From positions 1 through 28,682 of IMG/VR virus record IMGVR_UViG_3300033141_002704: a stretch of DNA of 28,682 nt; one strand, written 5' to 3'. The translations under genes were made by a program, and so were the position numbers. Each line of letters starts with the position of its first letter. Within the stretch, counting starts at the first letter, position 1. Positions 1 to 6,707 of this stretch are shown piece after piece. This DNA comes from a virus. The notes under the pieces were generated by a model. That model saw nothing but the letters and a program-made list of their open reading frames with translations. It was not told the DNA's origin and ran no database searches.

Positions 1-412
1 TAGGTCTTAAAGGAGGGTGAGCCTCAATCCATTTCTGTTCATTGTTGTCATGTTTAATCCCTGTGATACCAGGACAGATACTGCAGGGAACAGACAGCAT
101 GGCATGGGTATAGTATGTTGTGGTTTTCTCCTTTGCTTTCTTTGCTATTTTTTTCTGGTTGTATATCCACTTTACTCCTTTGTAGTGCTTCTGACTCTGA
201 CAGATTTCCTCATCAGCATATCATATGATGTGAGGAAAGCCTTCAGGGTGGAGTGGACATAGTGGTGCAGAACATTCAAAGTCATGGATACATTGTTTCA
301 TATGGTATCTCCCCCTCTAGTACTAGTACTATGTTGTGTAGTGTTGTGTAGTGTTGTGTTGTACTGTGTTGTGTTGGACAGTGTCATACTGTATACCCTG
401 TTGCCTGTTGCA
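1..412. other. Left-edge region without a supported gene; GTTGTGT-type repeat tract
   Basis: No gene is called here. A GTG-started frame at 17-262 exists, but its AGGAGG-like sequence directly abuts the GTG, so the spacing is wrong. Positions about 322-390 are a low-complexity TG-rich stretch with repeated GTTGTGTAGT-like words, just past the stop of the leftward gene at 413. Read on the minus strand it is an ACACAAC-rich, G-poor tail. The same kind of tract recurs in other intergenic regions of this window, on the transcribed strand in most cases. Confidence 0.5.
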
Positions 413-607
413 CTAGTTCAACGTCTTTTCTGCCCACCACAACTCTCCCTCTGTGTCCTCCAATTGCCCTTTCAATTCTGCTATACGATTCACCAATGCT
501 TCGTTCATATCTTCTAACTGTGAAATTATTTCAGTCAGAGAAGATACTTCCTCAGCGAGCTTACGGTTTTGCATACGTAACTTTTCGTAGTATGTCCCTA
601 TACTCAT
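413..607 (-). CDS. Small coiled-coil protein (64 aa)
   Basis: I do not recognise a family. The protein starts MSIGTYYEKLRMQNRKL and is heptad-like throughout (leucine/isoleucine spacing in LAEEVSSLTEIISQLEDM and the following NRIAELKGQLED), so a single coiled coil is the visible structure. The ATG overlaps the stop of the upstream gene 604-810 as ATGA, a classic translational-coupling arrangement, which is why I chose this start. A longer frame to 838 exists, but its extra N-terminal part runs antiparallel in frame to the better supported upstream gene. Last gene before the repeat tract at the left edge. Function unknown; it may act as a partner of its coupled neighbour. Confidence 0.6.
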   Translation of the reverse strand: MSIGTYYEKLRMQNRKLAEEVSSLTEIISQLEDMNEALVNRIAELKGQLEDTEGELWWAEKTLN

Positions 608-810
608 TGACTCTCTCCCTTGGTTTCTCCTTCTCTGATTTTCCCCTTGATTTCTCCCAGTGTTCTTGCTGTAAACCGCAACTTTAGGTATCTTATTCCA
701 AGCAATCTTCTTATTTCGCTTGCTGACCACCTGTTCTGCTTTTTCGCATTCGGCCAGTAATTTATAACATATCCTTTGTACATACGATTGTGATGCTTCG
801 GCATGTTCAT
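604..810 (-). CDS. Small phage hypothetical protein (68 aa), basic
   Basis: The protein contains MYKGYVINYWPNAKK followed by W, ARTLGEIKGKIRE and a charged tail. The pattern of YKGY.I.YWP early and ARTLGEIK late is one I associate with short phage accessory proteins of unknown function, with no named domain. The start is supported by an AAGGAGGAG ribosome binding site about 8 nt upstream of the ATG at 810. Its stop overlaps the next gene as ATGA. It heads a two-gene leftward unit diverging from the AbrB-like gene at 969; the 158-bp gap between them must hold both promoters. Function not assigned. Confidence 0.65.
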   Translation of the reverse strand: MNMPKHHNRMYKGYVINYWPNAKKQNRWSASEIRRLLGIRYLKLRFTARTLGEIKGKIREGETKGESQ

Positions 811-932
811 CTAAAACTCCTCCTTTTCTGCTGTTCATTATGTATTCTACGAATAGTTCAAACTTACCACAATTCTTTCCTGCTCGTCAACCCTTTTTTT
901 CAAACTTTTACGGGATAAACTTAAACTTTTGC

Positions 933-962
933 TTGACAAGAGGAAGGATAGTGTTGTATTAT
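933..962 (+). promoter_or_regulatory. Sigma70-like promoter for the AbrB-like gene
   Basis: TTGACA at 933-938 and TATTAT at 957-962 with an 18-bp spacer. The expected transcript start (about 969) falls on the ATG of the AbrB-like gene, so the message would be leaderless if that start is right, or translation would begin at the in-frame GTG at 1020. Seen by eye, not tested. Confidence 0.45.
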
Positions 963-968
963 TCAACC

Positions 969-1178
969 ATGAGAGAGAGTAGAAAAAGCAATGAAGGCAA
1001 GGCTAACAATTTTAATCCTGTGTCCTCACATACTACTACCCGCAAGGTAGTACAGTGCGGTAAATCCTTTTACATAGGGTTGCCGCTGAAGTGGGTGAAG
1101 CAACATGGAGTAAACAAGGGAGAGAAAATGGGGGTAGTGTGTGAAGGGGGATTGCTGAAGATAATACCACAGGGGTAG
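969..1178 (+). CDS. AbrB/SpoVT-like DNA-binding protein (69 aa)
   Basis: The C-terminal half, RKVVQCGKSFYIGLPLKWVK followed by QHGVNKGEKMGVVCEGGLLKIIP, matches the swapped-hairpin AbrB pattern (R.v...G.S.yi.lP..w....gl..Gd.v.v...d..l.i.P), found in transition-state regulators and antitoxins. The N-terminal 27 residues are polar and probably disordered. Such proteins are dimeric DNA binders, so a role as a phage regulator is likely; the target is unknown. Start uncertain: the frame is open back to 840, ATG 969 coincides with the predicted transcript start, and GTG 1020 would give only the AbrB domain. First gene of a rightward unit followed by the glutaredoxin-like and MazG-like genes. Confidence 0.6.
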   Translation: MRESRKSNEGKANNFNPVSSHTTTRKVVQCGKSFYIGLPLKWVKQHGVNKGEKMGVVCEGGLLKIIPQG

Positions 1179-1214
1179 AGCAAGAGAGAGAATAGAAAAG
1201 TATGAGGAGAGACC

Positions 1215-1538
1215 ATGTTGATTCTTTTGACTAAGGATAACTGTGAGAAGTGTCACTACGTGAGTGATAACGCTGATATGACCCACGTTATCGAATGGAA
1301 TATGAACAAAGACACCGAATGGGGTGGACATCTCCACACCAACCCTATTGCCAATACGGTACACGCAGACATAGACATAATAATCGCTGTTGAAGTTCTT
1401 ACCGTCTTGGCGTTCAATGAAGCGAAGATAAGAGAGGTTGGCGCAAAGATTATGCCTCTGTTGATGGATATGGACGGGAAGATACTGGCAGAGGGTGCGG
1501 GGAGATGTATTAGGGTGTTGGGGAGACAGGATGATTAA
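1215..1538 (+). CDS. Glutaredoxin/thioredoxin-fold protein (107 aa)
   Basis: The N-terminus MLILLTKDNCEKCHYV has the beta-strand followed by a CxxC motif (Cys-Glu-Lys-Cys, residues 10-13) expected for a glutaredoxin-like redox protein. The middle part is less typical, but the end (KIMPLLMDMDGKILAEG) resembles the P-x-L-x-x-D-G-x-x-L strand-turn of the fold, including the proline that in glutaredoxins precedes the third strand. Phages often carry such proteins as electron donors for ribonucleotide reductase or for regulation; no reductase is visible here. GAGGAGAG lies 3-10 nt upstream of the ATG. Length is slightly above that of classical glutaredoxins (about 85 aa). Fold fairly sure, partner unknown. 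Confidence 0.6.
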   Translation: MLILLTKDNCEKCHYVSDNADMTHVIEWNMNKDTEWGGHLHTNPIANTVHADIDIIIAVEVLTVLAFNEAKIREVGAKIMPLLMDMDGKILAEGAGRCIRVLGRQDD

Positions 1539-1561
1539 GAAGATAACTGAGAGGAGAAGAA

Positions 1562-1627
1562 ATGGTTAAATTGAGCAGAGCAGATATCCTTGACAAACAG
1601 TACCGTCATTATCAATGGTGTACCTAA
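1562..1627 (+). CDS. Possible 21-aa small ORF
   Basis: ATG preceded by GAGGAGAAGAA; encodes MVKLSRADILDKQYRHYQWC plus one residue, then TAA. It sits in the 122-bp gap between the glutaredoxin-like and MazG-like genes, on the same strand. It may be a real small protein or only a translated leader. No family recognised. Confidence 0.3.
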   Translation: MVKLSRADILDKQYRHYQWCT

Positions 1628-1660
1628 CAACAAATATATACACTTCGACAAGGAGGAGAG

Positions 1661-2023
1661 ATGATAGACAAACAGGATGGAGTATTCATACATAACAACA
1701 GAGCATTCAAAGACGATAAGAACAAGCCTCGTTTCGACCTAATTCCCCCTGCTCCACTCTTAGAACTTGCAAAGGTATATACATCTGGAGCGGAAGAACA
1801 CGGAGAAGACAACTGGCGGAGAGGTTTAAAATGGGGACGGGTTTATGCAGCTATCCATCGTCATCTGAATGCTTTCTGGAGCGGAGAGGATAGAGATGCT
1901 AAGTCACAGTTATCCCATCTGCTTCATGCTGCCTGGGGTTGTTTTACTCTATACGTATACACAAAAACCCACCCTGAATTAGACGACAGGATGAAGGGTA
2001 ATCCAGGAATACAATGTCAGTGA
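1661..2023 (+). CDS. MazG-like nucleotide pyrophosphohydrolase, DUF5664 / dATP-dGTP diphosphohydrolase type (120 aa)
   Basis: The sequence has the DUF5664 signature in order: KNKPRFDLIPPAPLLELAKV, then YTSGAEEHGEDNWRRGLKW, AAIHRHLNAFWSGEDRD and LSHLLHAAWGCFTLYVY. The EE..ED and GED.D acidic residues and the paired histidines are those expected of an all-alpha MazG/HisE-type metal site. Family members hydrolyse (d)NTPs to monophosphates; the best known phage relative, MazZ, removes dATP and dGTP in phages with 2-aminoadenine DNA. No PurZ or DpoZ is visible in this window, so that role is not claimed. Very strong RBS AAGGAGGAGAG. The 3' end overlaps the next gene by 10 nt. Confidence 0.8.
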   Translation: MIDKQDGVFIHNNRAFKDDKNKPRFDLIPPAPLLELAKVYTSGAEEHGEDNWRRGLKWGRVYAAIHRHLNAFWSGEDRDAKSQLSHLLHAAWGCFTLYVYTKTHPELDDRMKGNPGIQCQ

Positions 2024-2505
2024 ATACATGTCCTCATGGCCTACCTAGTCCTCACTGGGACAAAGCATGGCTCTACCGTGAATATGTATGTAAGAATCGT
2101 TCTATTACCTCGATTGCCCGAACGGTACATCGTCATCGCAGTGCTGTTGGATATTTTCTGACCAAGTTCAACATTGCCCGACATCCATCTTTGCGGTATT
2201 CCCTGAACCCACATTTCAAGTACAGAAGTGGTACTGACAGGACAAGAGGGAACAACAAAAAGAACAAAGGGGATAAATCTGACAGGTCTAACAGTTCAGA
2301 CCCTCCGCATGGGACTATCCACTCTACCTATTCATCCCATTCACCCAACGCAGGTATGCGGACGTGCCTGAAATGTCACCGGCAATTCTTCTCAGAGGAC
2401 AAGACGAGGCTTAGAATATGTGATTGGTGCAAGAACAATTCAGAAGAGTGGTGTATGTCAGGTTGTTTGGAGGAAAGGAATTTAGTGTTGTGTGAAGTGT
2501 TGTGA
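2014..2505 (+). CDS. HTH plus zinc-ribbon DNA-binding protein (163 aa)
   Basis: Residues about 18-53 (WLYREYVCKNRSITSIARTV onward to FNI) form a helix-turn-helix of the kind found in homing-endonuclease and phage regulator N-termini (short helix, SITSIARTV, HRHRSAVGYFLTKF recognition helix). The middle is a Ser/Asn/Lys-rich linker. The C-terminal part RTCLKCHRQFFSEDKTRLRI followed by CDWC is a CxxC-CxxC zinc ribbon as seen in phage late regulators. No nuclease motif is visible, so I favour a transcription regulator over an endonuclease. Starts inside the MazG-like gene (10-nt overlap) and ends 24 nt into the convergent DUF2723 C-half gene. Confidence 0.6.
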   Translation: MSVNTCPHGLPSPHWDKAWLYREYVCKNRSITSIARTVHRHRSAVGYFLTKFNIARHPSLRYSLNPHFKYRSGTDRTRGNNKKNKGDKSDRSNSSDPPHGTIHSTYSSHSPNAGMRTCLKCHRQFFSEDKTRLRICDWCKNNSEEWCMSGCLEERNLVLCEVL

Positions 2506-3558
2506 GGAGGGAGAGGGTTGGTAGAACGGTGTAGAGTGTGTTGATGTTTCCCCCTGGTTGTTTTCTTCACTCTCTACCCCTTCTCCACTCTTTCTCTTCC
2601 CACTATCCATCGCCTGTTTCACTTGTGCTTCTCTCAAATATGCTTTGTACTTTCTCAACATTCTGCCTCCGCTCTGCATCATGTCTGCTGCTTTGTTGAA
2701 ACACTTTGCCGCTTTTCCCCATTCTTTTTCATTGAGCCAGCACAATCCTATATTGTACAGCGGTTCAGGGTTCAGAGGGTCAACAACTCTGATGAACCCG
2801 TAGTATTCCCTGGCGAGACCGAACAATCGGAGCAACACACAGAAGTTCCCGTAGGATTTAAGCAGTTCTGACAACAACCATGCTTCCCCGTCGTCTTGAT
2901 ACTTTGTTCTATTCCTCACACATATGCCGGTCAGATTGTCGAATATTGCACGCTGTACAGACTGAATAGCTTTAGGGTAATTCACTACAGGGTCTATGGT
3001 CATCTTTCTGGGCAACACCCTGAACCACATACCCACAGGGATAAGTTTAGTTCCTGTAGCCTTGATGTACTGTATCATTTCTTCTGTCTTTCCTTTCTCT
3101 ATGTAGTTTCTTACTATACTTTGGTAGAACGTTGGCTCGATGTAGAACGTATGGTAAGGTACATTCTCGTATATGCATGTGTCGAAAAACCTGTTGTCAT
3201 GCACATCAGGGAAGGTAGTGAGCAGGGGATACTTACCCTTGTACACAGGGGAGAATATATCTGTTCCGTAGTACAGTATATCAGGAATGTTGAATATGGT
3301 AATGTCTGGTCGCACTCCCCCGCATCGCTGTAGACAAGATACGCCAAAGTAGAACATCTTGGCATAGATGACAGAACCATAGGGAAAGTTATTGAACTGG
3401 TGGGTATAGAACTCATCAGGGACAAAGAAGTCTGAACGGTTGGAATGAGTACAGCCGGTATAGACAGCAGAGAACAGGTGGGATAGAGTAAGGATAACAT
3501 AGAGTAGGGTTACAACATAGAAAACTGCTTGTCTACTACTTTCTCTGAGGTTTTGCAT
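2482..3558 (-). CDS. C-terminal half of a DUF2723 protein: membrane anchor, extracytoplasmic domain, TPR (358 aa)
   Basis: One hydrophobic helix near the N-terminus (AVFYVVTLLYVILTLSHLF) is followed by a soluble domain that matches the part of DUF2723 proteins after the membrane block: a segment ending PYGSVIYAK, then GVRPDITIFNIPDILYYG. In full-length relatives this is the periplasmic region with the invariant RPDV-like motif. A single TPR follows (PEPLYNIGLCWLNEKEWGKA to NKAADMM), then a Ser/Gln-rich tail. The likely start is ATG 3558; an in-frame GTG lies at 3579. It overlaps the N-terminal-half gene by 23 nt in another frame, so the two halves act together as a split protein or represent a frameshifted single gene. 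Confidence 0.65.
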   Translation of the reverse strand: MQNLRESSRQAVFYVVTLLYVILTLSHLFSAVYTGCTHSNRSDFFVPDEFYTHQFNNFPYGSVIYAKMFYFGVSCLQRCGGVRPDITIFNIPDILYYGTDIFSPVYKGKYPLLTTFPDVHDNRFFDTCIYENVPYHTFYIEPTFYQSIVRNYIEKGKTEEMIQYIKATGTKLIPVGMWFRVLPRKMTIDPVVNYPKAIQSVQRAIFDNLTGICVRNRTKYQDDGEAWLLSELLKSYGNFCVLLRLFGLAREYYGFIRVVDPLNPEPLYNIGLCWLNEKEWGKAAKCFNKAADMMQSGGRMLRKYKAYLREAQVKQAMDSGKRKSGEGVESEENNQGETSTHSTPFYQPSPSSQHFTQH

Positions 3559-4606
3559 TGTGGTGTTCTCTTGTCCCACTCCACACTTTCCCTACCTGCC
3601 ACACTCCCACACTCAACAACACACACCAAAACATATATGACGGAACATAATGCACTGGTTCTTTCCATGAGACTATATAGAACCACCATTCACTGAAGAA
3701 ATAAAAGAACAGCAGGACACAGAGCTTAGTCTGTTCAGTCATCATCCAGTAGAACCCAACTACAGTCAACCCCATTCCTATTGCTCCAAAATCTTCATAG
3801 AGCAGGTCAAAGTAGTGATGAATTTGTCGTCCCAACTCTCCCACTCCTCTATACCTCATACGTATCCCTTTGTCCTTCCTGTCTGTTACGTGATAGAATA
3901 TATTGTGTACAGTCTCAGGATTACCCCAGTCGTAATAAGGGTTGGTGTATGACCGGACAGGTAGGTAGAAGTAGATAGAACCACCGAGGGAGAGTAACAG
4001 GAGATAGACTATGAGAGTTTTCCTGGGAGTGTTACGTTGTCTGTATGTATAGATGAATAGTAGCGTAGCAAACAGGTAGAACCCTGTTGTTACGTGTACT
4101 CCTACAGTAAGGGCGAGAATGAACAGGGCAAGGCAGGCGTAACGTACTTCCTTTTTCCTCCACCACAACACCAAACACAATCCTGCCGCCACAATCCCTG
4201 CATACTGCAATGGATATACTTCTGTTACTGTCACTCCCTTCCAGTAATCAGGGCTTGCTCCAAGAAACACACAGGATACAACAGCAGGGAGTGTGGGAGC
4301 AGTACAACCCATTCCTTTTAACACGTACCATAAGAGCAGATACAGCAACCCTATCCCTACTCCACCCGATACCACAGACAACATAACCACTCTCATCTCT
4401 ATCGTTCCCAGTGGTATAAAAGTGAATATCTTCCCCACGCAAGCGTACAGGGGAGACCCCGCAGGATGTGCTATGCCCAGTTCGTTTGCTACTACTACAA
4501 ATTCAGGAGCGTCACGCCAGTCCATAGAGGGGGAGAAGGTAAAGAGGTAAAGGATAATGAAGAGTAGAATAAGCAGAGGGAACACAACAACTCTATTCGT
4601 TCTCAT
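3536..4606 (-). CDS. N-terminal half of a DUF2723 (PMT-like) membrane glycosyltransferase (356 aa)
   Basis: About nine membrane helices. Family motifs: MDWRDAPEFVVVANELGIAH just before PAGSPLY at residues about 28-54 (acidic pair in the first outer loop as in protein O-mannosyltransferases and GT-C enzymes), VTEVYPLQYAG near residue 125, and YLPVRSYTNPYYDWGNPETV near 215, all recognised DUF2723 features. GT-C enzymes transfer sugars from lipid carriers to acceptors on the outer face of the membrane. A phage copy would modify host surface or exported phage proteins. The ATG used (4606) is the last of three ATGs carried by a 17-bp triplication that separates it from the upstream stop. Rare cargo for a phage; probably host-derived. 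Confidence 0.75.
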   Translation of the reverse strand: MRTNRVVVFPLLILLFIILYLFTFSPSMDWRDAPEFVVVANELGIAHPAGSPLYACVGKIFTFIPLGTIEMRVVMLSVVSGGVGIGLLYLLLWYVLKGMGCTAPTLPAVVSCVFLGASPDYWKGVTVTEVYPLQYAGIVAAGLCLVLWWRKKEVRYACLALFILALTVGVHVTTGFYLFATLLFIYTYRQRNTPRKTLIVYLLLLSLGGSIYFYLPVRSYTNPYYDWGNPETVHNIFYHVTDRKDKGIRMRYRGVGELGRQIHHYFDLLYEDFGAIGMGLTVVGFYWMMTEQTKLCVLLFFYFFSEWWFYIVSWKEPVHYVPSYMFWCVLLSVGVWQVGKVWSGTREHHNAKPQRK

Positions 4607-4644
4607 TCCCTATTCGTTCTCATTCCCTATTCGTTCTCATTCCC
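4594..4644 (-). repeat. Three perfect 17-bp tandem repeats at the DUF2723 start
   Basis: Units 4594-4610, 4611-4627 and 4628-4644, each TATTCGTTCTCATTCCC on the plus strand (GGGAATGAGAACGAATA on the coding strand). The upstream gene stops in the first unit read (TGA 4637-4639) and each unit carries an ATG. The first two ATGs open short frames that stop in the next unit; the third starts the DUF2723 gene. With one unit the genes would overlap as ATGA. Confidence 0.9.
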
Positions 4645-4927
4645 TCTTCAACACAAACTCTTTCAGAAATCTCTCCATGTGCTTGTACAGCGTTGTCCCC
4701 TCTCTCCCCTCTCTTTTCAGCCTGTCCTGCATGTACTGTACAACTATTCCCATGAAGATAAGAGAAAAGGGTGGTTGTGGTCTGAAATCAAGGATTGTAG
4801 AGGGAGTGTTGTGTGTGGAGGACAATGTTGTGATGTGTTGTGATGTGTCCTCTACGTTCCCTGCACCTCTATTATTCTTGTCATTCTTGTTGTCCTTATT
4901 CCCTCTGTTCTTTCTTCCCTCTCTCAT
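4637..4927 (-). CDS. Hypothetical protein (96 aa)
   Basis: No family recognised. The N-terminal third is Asn/Lys/Arg-rich and low complexity; the C-terminal two thirds contain a hydrophobic stretch (PPFSLIFMGIVVQYMQ) followed by a basic amphipathic helix ending in FLKEFVLKRE. It could be a small membrane-associated protein. GGAGGA lies 4 nt upstream of the ATG. It overlaps the upstream gene's end by 32 nt and its own stop is in the 17-bp triplication before the DUF2723 N-half, so it probably belongs to the same translational unit and may be an accessory of that enzyme. Confidence 0.5.
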   Translation of the reverse strand: MREGRKNRGNKDNKNDKNNRGAGNVEDTSQHITTLSSTHNTPSTILDFRPQPPFSLIFMGIVVQYMQDRLKREGREGTTLYKHMERFLKEFVLKRE

Positions 4928-5246
4928 TCTTCCTCCATGCTACTGTTCTGTTTCCTCTTATCCCTTCCATTACCACTGCAAAACATCCCTGTTCTGTCAA
5001 CCCCCTGTACCACCCTTCACATATCCAATATTCAGAAGGCTCGCAAGGCAGCAGGATGATATCACATATCCTAAACCGTACTGACCCTACTTGAACCACC
5101 ACCCGAACGTTTGTATCAGATCCTTTCTTCGATACCCTGGGAATCACTTCAGGGATATGACAGACAATAAGTGCGGGAAGGTATAGGTGTTGATCAGGAA
5201 GTAAACGTTCAGGACAGGTAAGAGCAGGGCAAGGAATGTTCAACAT
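4896..5246 (-). CDS. Hypothetical protein (about 116 aa), start uncertain
   Basis: The frame encodes a plausible compact beta-rich protein (segments such as VRVVVQVGSVRFRICDIILL and YWICEGWYRGLTEQGCFAVV) with a basic tail. No family recognised. The frame stays open upstream of ATG 5246 to about 5316, including an ordinary-looking stretch, EEIQGNYILSIPSP, but without ATG, GTG or TTG. A purine-rich RBS-like stretch lies around 5280-5292, so the true start may be a rare codon or the start may have been lost. Follows the 50-aa membrane protein gene. Confidence 0.4.
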   Translation of the reverse strand: MLNIPCPALTCPERLLPDQHLYLPALIVCHIPEVIPRVSKKGSDTNVRVVVQVGSVRFRICDIILLPCEPSEYWICEGWYRGLTEQGCFAVVMEGIRGNRTVAWRKNERGKKEQRE

Positions 5247-5304
5247 GGGAGAAGGAATGGACAGAATGTAGTTTCCCTGAATTTCCTCTCCCTCTCCACC
5301 CTCT

Positions 5305-5457
5305 CTACACTCCGCATCCTATCAGTATCATCAGCCATATGAACACAACAGGGGAAAGAAAGAATAATATAATCCCTACCCCAATGAGCCACAGAACAGT
5401 CTTGTTTTTCCATTGGTATGTCCGGTTTGTTTGGTGTGTTGTTCCTGCTCTACTCAT
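5305..5457 (-). CDS. Small single-pass membrane protein (50 aa)
   Basis: ATG 5457 to TAG 5305. Residues 1-19 are polar and positively charged (MSRAGTTHQTNRTYQWKNK), followed by one long hydrophobic segment (VLWLIGVGIILFFLSPVVF, then IWLMILIG). This fits an N-in membrane peptide, with one helix or two short helices around the SP turn. GGAGCGAAGAGA upstream may serve as the RBS. Small membrane proteins in phages include holins, superinfection-exclusion proteins and toxin-like peptides; nothing here decides between them. Confidence 0.55.
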   Translation of the reverse strand: MSRAGTTHQTNRTYQWKNKTVLWLIGVGIILFFLSPVVFIWLMILIGCGV

Positions 5458-5490
5458 TTGATTCTCTTCGCTCCCAGTTCTCTACTCTCC

Positions 5491-5862
5491 CTATCCTCTC
5501 TCTTTCTTCCTATACCACTGCAAACATATATACCAGGCAAAAGTACACATGGCCGACAACTCTCCCAGTTGCCCCAATACAAAATTTCCCAATCCTTCTG
5601 TTCTTGCAAACCCCAGGAACGATTCATTGTGTCTGTATTCTTCTATTGCACATAGATATTTCTCTTCAATCGGTGGTGGTGGTATCAACTCTACCGTTCT
5701 TTTATACTCCCCGAATATTTCCTGTGCATGTGCTTCCATACTTCTGATTGTATTAATCATACTGTAATAGTGGTTAAATATTCTTTGTGCAACTGTCCTG
5801 TAATTCATCCCTGTAGAAAATACTTGTTCAACACATCTTGTCTCCCCTTTTGCCCTTTTCAT
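5491..5862 (-). CDS. Hypothetical protein (123 aa)
   Basis: No family recognised. Mostly helical by composition: an N-terminal segment with MNYRTVAQRIFNHYYSMINT, a PPPP linker at about residues 61-64, then a helical part ending in a hydrophobic aromatic stretch (LSAMCTFAWYICLQWY) that could be a short membrane segment, with a basic tail. The ATG overlaps the upstream stop as ATGA (5859-5862), so it is translationally coupled to the coiled-coil gene 5859-6062. Confidence 0.55.
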   Translation of the reverse strand: MKRAKGETRCVEQVFSTGMNYRTVAQRIFNHYYSMINTIRSMEAHAQEIFGEYKRTVELIPPPPIEEKYLCAIEEYRHNESFLGFARTEGLGNFVLGQLGELSAMCTFAWYICLQWYRKKERG

Positions 5863-6062
5863 TTTCCCTCTTTCTGTTTCTCCACTCCTACAAGTTCTAT
5901 CTCTCCTCTTTCCACTTGTCTCCTATACATCTCTTCTTGTAGCTTCACTAATTCCGCTCCCAGTTCTCTGTTCTCAGCCCTCAATTCCATTATTCTCTTT
6001 CTGTTCTTCCGTAACTGCAACAGCATTTTCTCAATCCGCTTGATTCTACCAGCACTGCTCAT
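5859..6062 (-). CDS. Small coiled-coil protein (67 aa)
   Basis: The protein begins MSSAGRIKRIEKMLLQLRKN and continues as one long heptad-patterned helix (IMELRAENRELGAELVKLQE) to a charged tail. Coiled-coil oligomer; no named family. The start at 6062 is chosen because it forms an ATGA overlap with the upstream gene (6059-6343), and its own stop forms another ATGA with the next gene, making a tight three-gene chain. The same frame is open to 6200, but that extension lies over the upstream gene and is Arg/Gly-rich, so I reject it. Compare the other coiled-coil gene at 413-607, similarly coupled. Confidence 0.6.
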   Translation of the reverse strand: MSSAGRIKRIEKMLLQLRKNRKRIMELRAENRELGAELVKLQEEMYRRQVERGEIELVGVEKQKEGK

Positions 6063-6343
6063 TTTTTCGCCTTGTGTGATTTGGCTTGTTCTCCTTTCCC
6101 TTTTGTCTCTGTTGTTGTATCCTCTGTTCTCTCCTCTTTCTCTGTAACAGCATATCTTAGTCTCACTGCTATTTTCTTGATTTCCAGCTCTTCTTTCCAC
6201 TCTGCCACTTTCTTGGCAGATTCAGCCAGTAACATTTCCCACTCGTCAGGATGATTAGTTGCAAGGATGTCCACCGCCATAGTGTACGCAATGGAGTCTG
6301 TACTGATAGATTCTTTGAGATTTCTAATTCCGTCCGGTGTCAT
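6059..6343 (-). CDS. Hypothetical helical protein (94 aa)
   Basis: Begins MTPDGIRNLKESISTDSIAY with an acidic/tryptophan patch (NHPDEWEMLLAESAKKVAEW), then KEELEIKKIAVRLRYAV and a long Lys/Glu/Thr-rich disordered tail. No domain recognised. GGGAGG RBS about 7 nt upstream of the ATG. First of three genes linked by ATGA overlaps (6343 to 5491). Charge composition would fit a protein that binds another protein or nucleic acid, but nothing specific is visible. Confidence 0.6.
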   Translation of the reverse strand: MTPDGIRNLKESISTDSIAYTMAVDILATNHPDEWEMLLAESAKKVAEWKEELEIKKIAVRLRYAVTEKEERTEDTTTETKGKGEQAKSHKAKK

Positions 6344-6356
6344 GGTGTTCCCTCCC

Positions 6357-6707
6357 TTACTGACTTTTCTTTAATATTTTACGTCTGTCTTTATGTTGTA
6401 ATTTCTTTACAGCTTTTGCTACAATTTGTGCTATTCTGCTTCCTCCTACGTCAAAACGTCTACCACACTCAACAAAACTACATAACCTCATAGGAAAAGG
6501 AACAATCAATCGAAGCATTTGCACTTGTGTCCTCTTAGGGTAAATTCCTTTCCACTGCTGTACTTTTCTATCAAACACCAAAAAGTATATTCCTACGACA
6601 AGGTTTTCTGTGCAATTACCCATTATTGTTCGTAGAATACAGCCTTCTCTATAACTTAATGTTCTAAGACTTTCTCTTGTATTTCCAGCAGAGATGTTAT
6701 TAACCAC
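6357..6707 (-). CDS. Sigma-70 region 4-like HTH protein (116 aa)
   Basis: The C-terminal part, SFVECGRRFDVGGSRIAQIV followed by AKAVKKLQHKDRRKIL, lines up well with sigma-70 region 4.2 (tLeEiGrrFgVsreRirQIeaKAlrKLrhp.R...L), and SLRTLSYREGCILRTIMG near residue 13 resembles region 4.1. About 40 residues with no counterpart separate the two, so this is a diverged or expanded region 4 alone, without region 2. Such proteins can redirect RNA polymerase or act as anti-sigma/appropriator factors. Start is a GTG overlapping the previous gene's stop by 8 nt; an internal ATG is an alternative. Assignment is by pattern only. Confidence 0.5.
   Translation of the reverse strand: MVNNISAGNTRESLRTLSYREGCILRTIMGNCTENLVVGIYFLVFDRKVQQWKGIYPKRTQVQMLRLIVPFPMRLCSFVECGRRFDVGGSRIAQIVAKAVKKLQHKDRRKILKKSQ

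Noticed and set aside
17-262. GTG-started 81-aa hydrophobic frame at the left edge
   Set aside because: The AGGAGG abuts the GTG with no spacer, composition is that of random T-rich sequence, and the neighbouring genes run leftward.
413-838. 141-aa leftward frame as a single gene
   Set aside because: Its first half lies over gene 604-810, which has a perfect RBS and an ATGA link to the shorter 413-607 gene; two coupled genes explain the region better.
5859-6200. 113-aa frame as the full coiled-coil gene
   Set aside because: The N-terminal extension overlaps gene 6059-6343 and is Arg/Gly-rich; the ATGA overlap at 6059-6062 marks the start.
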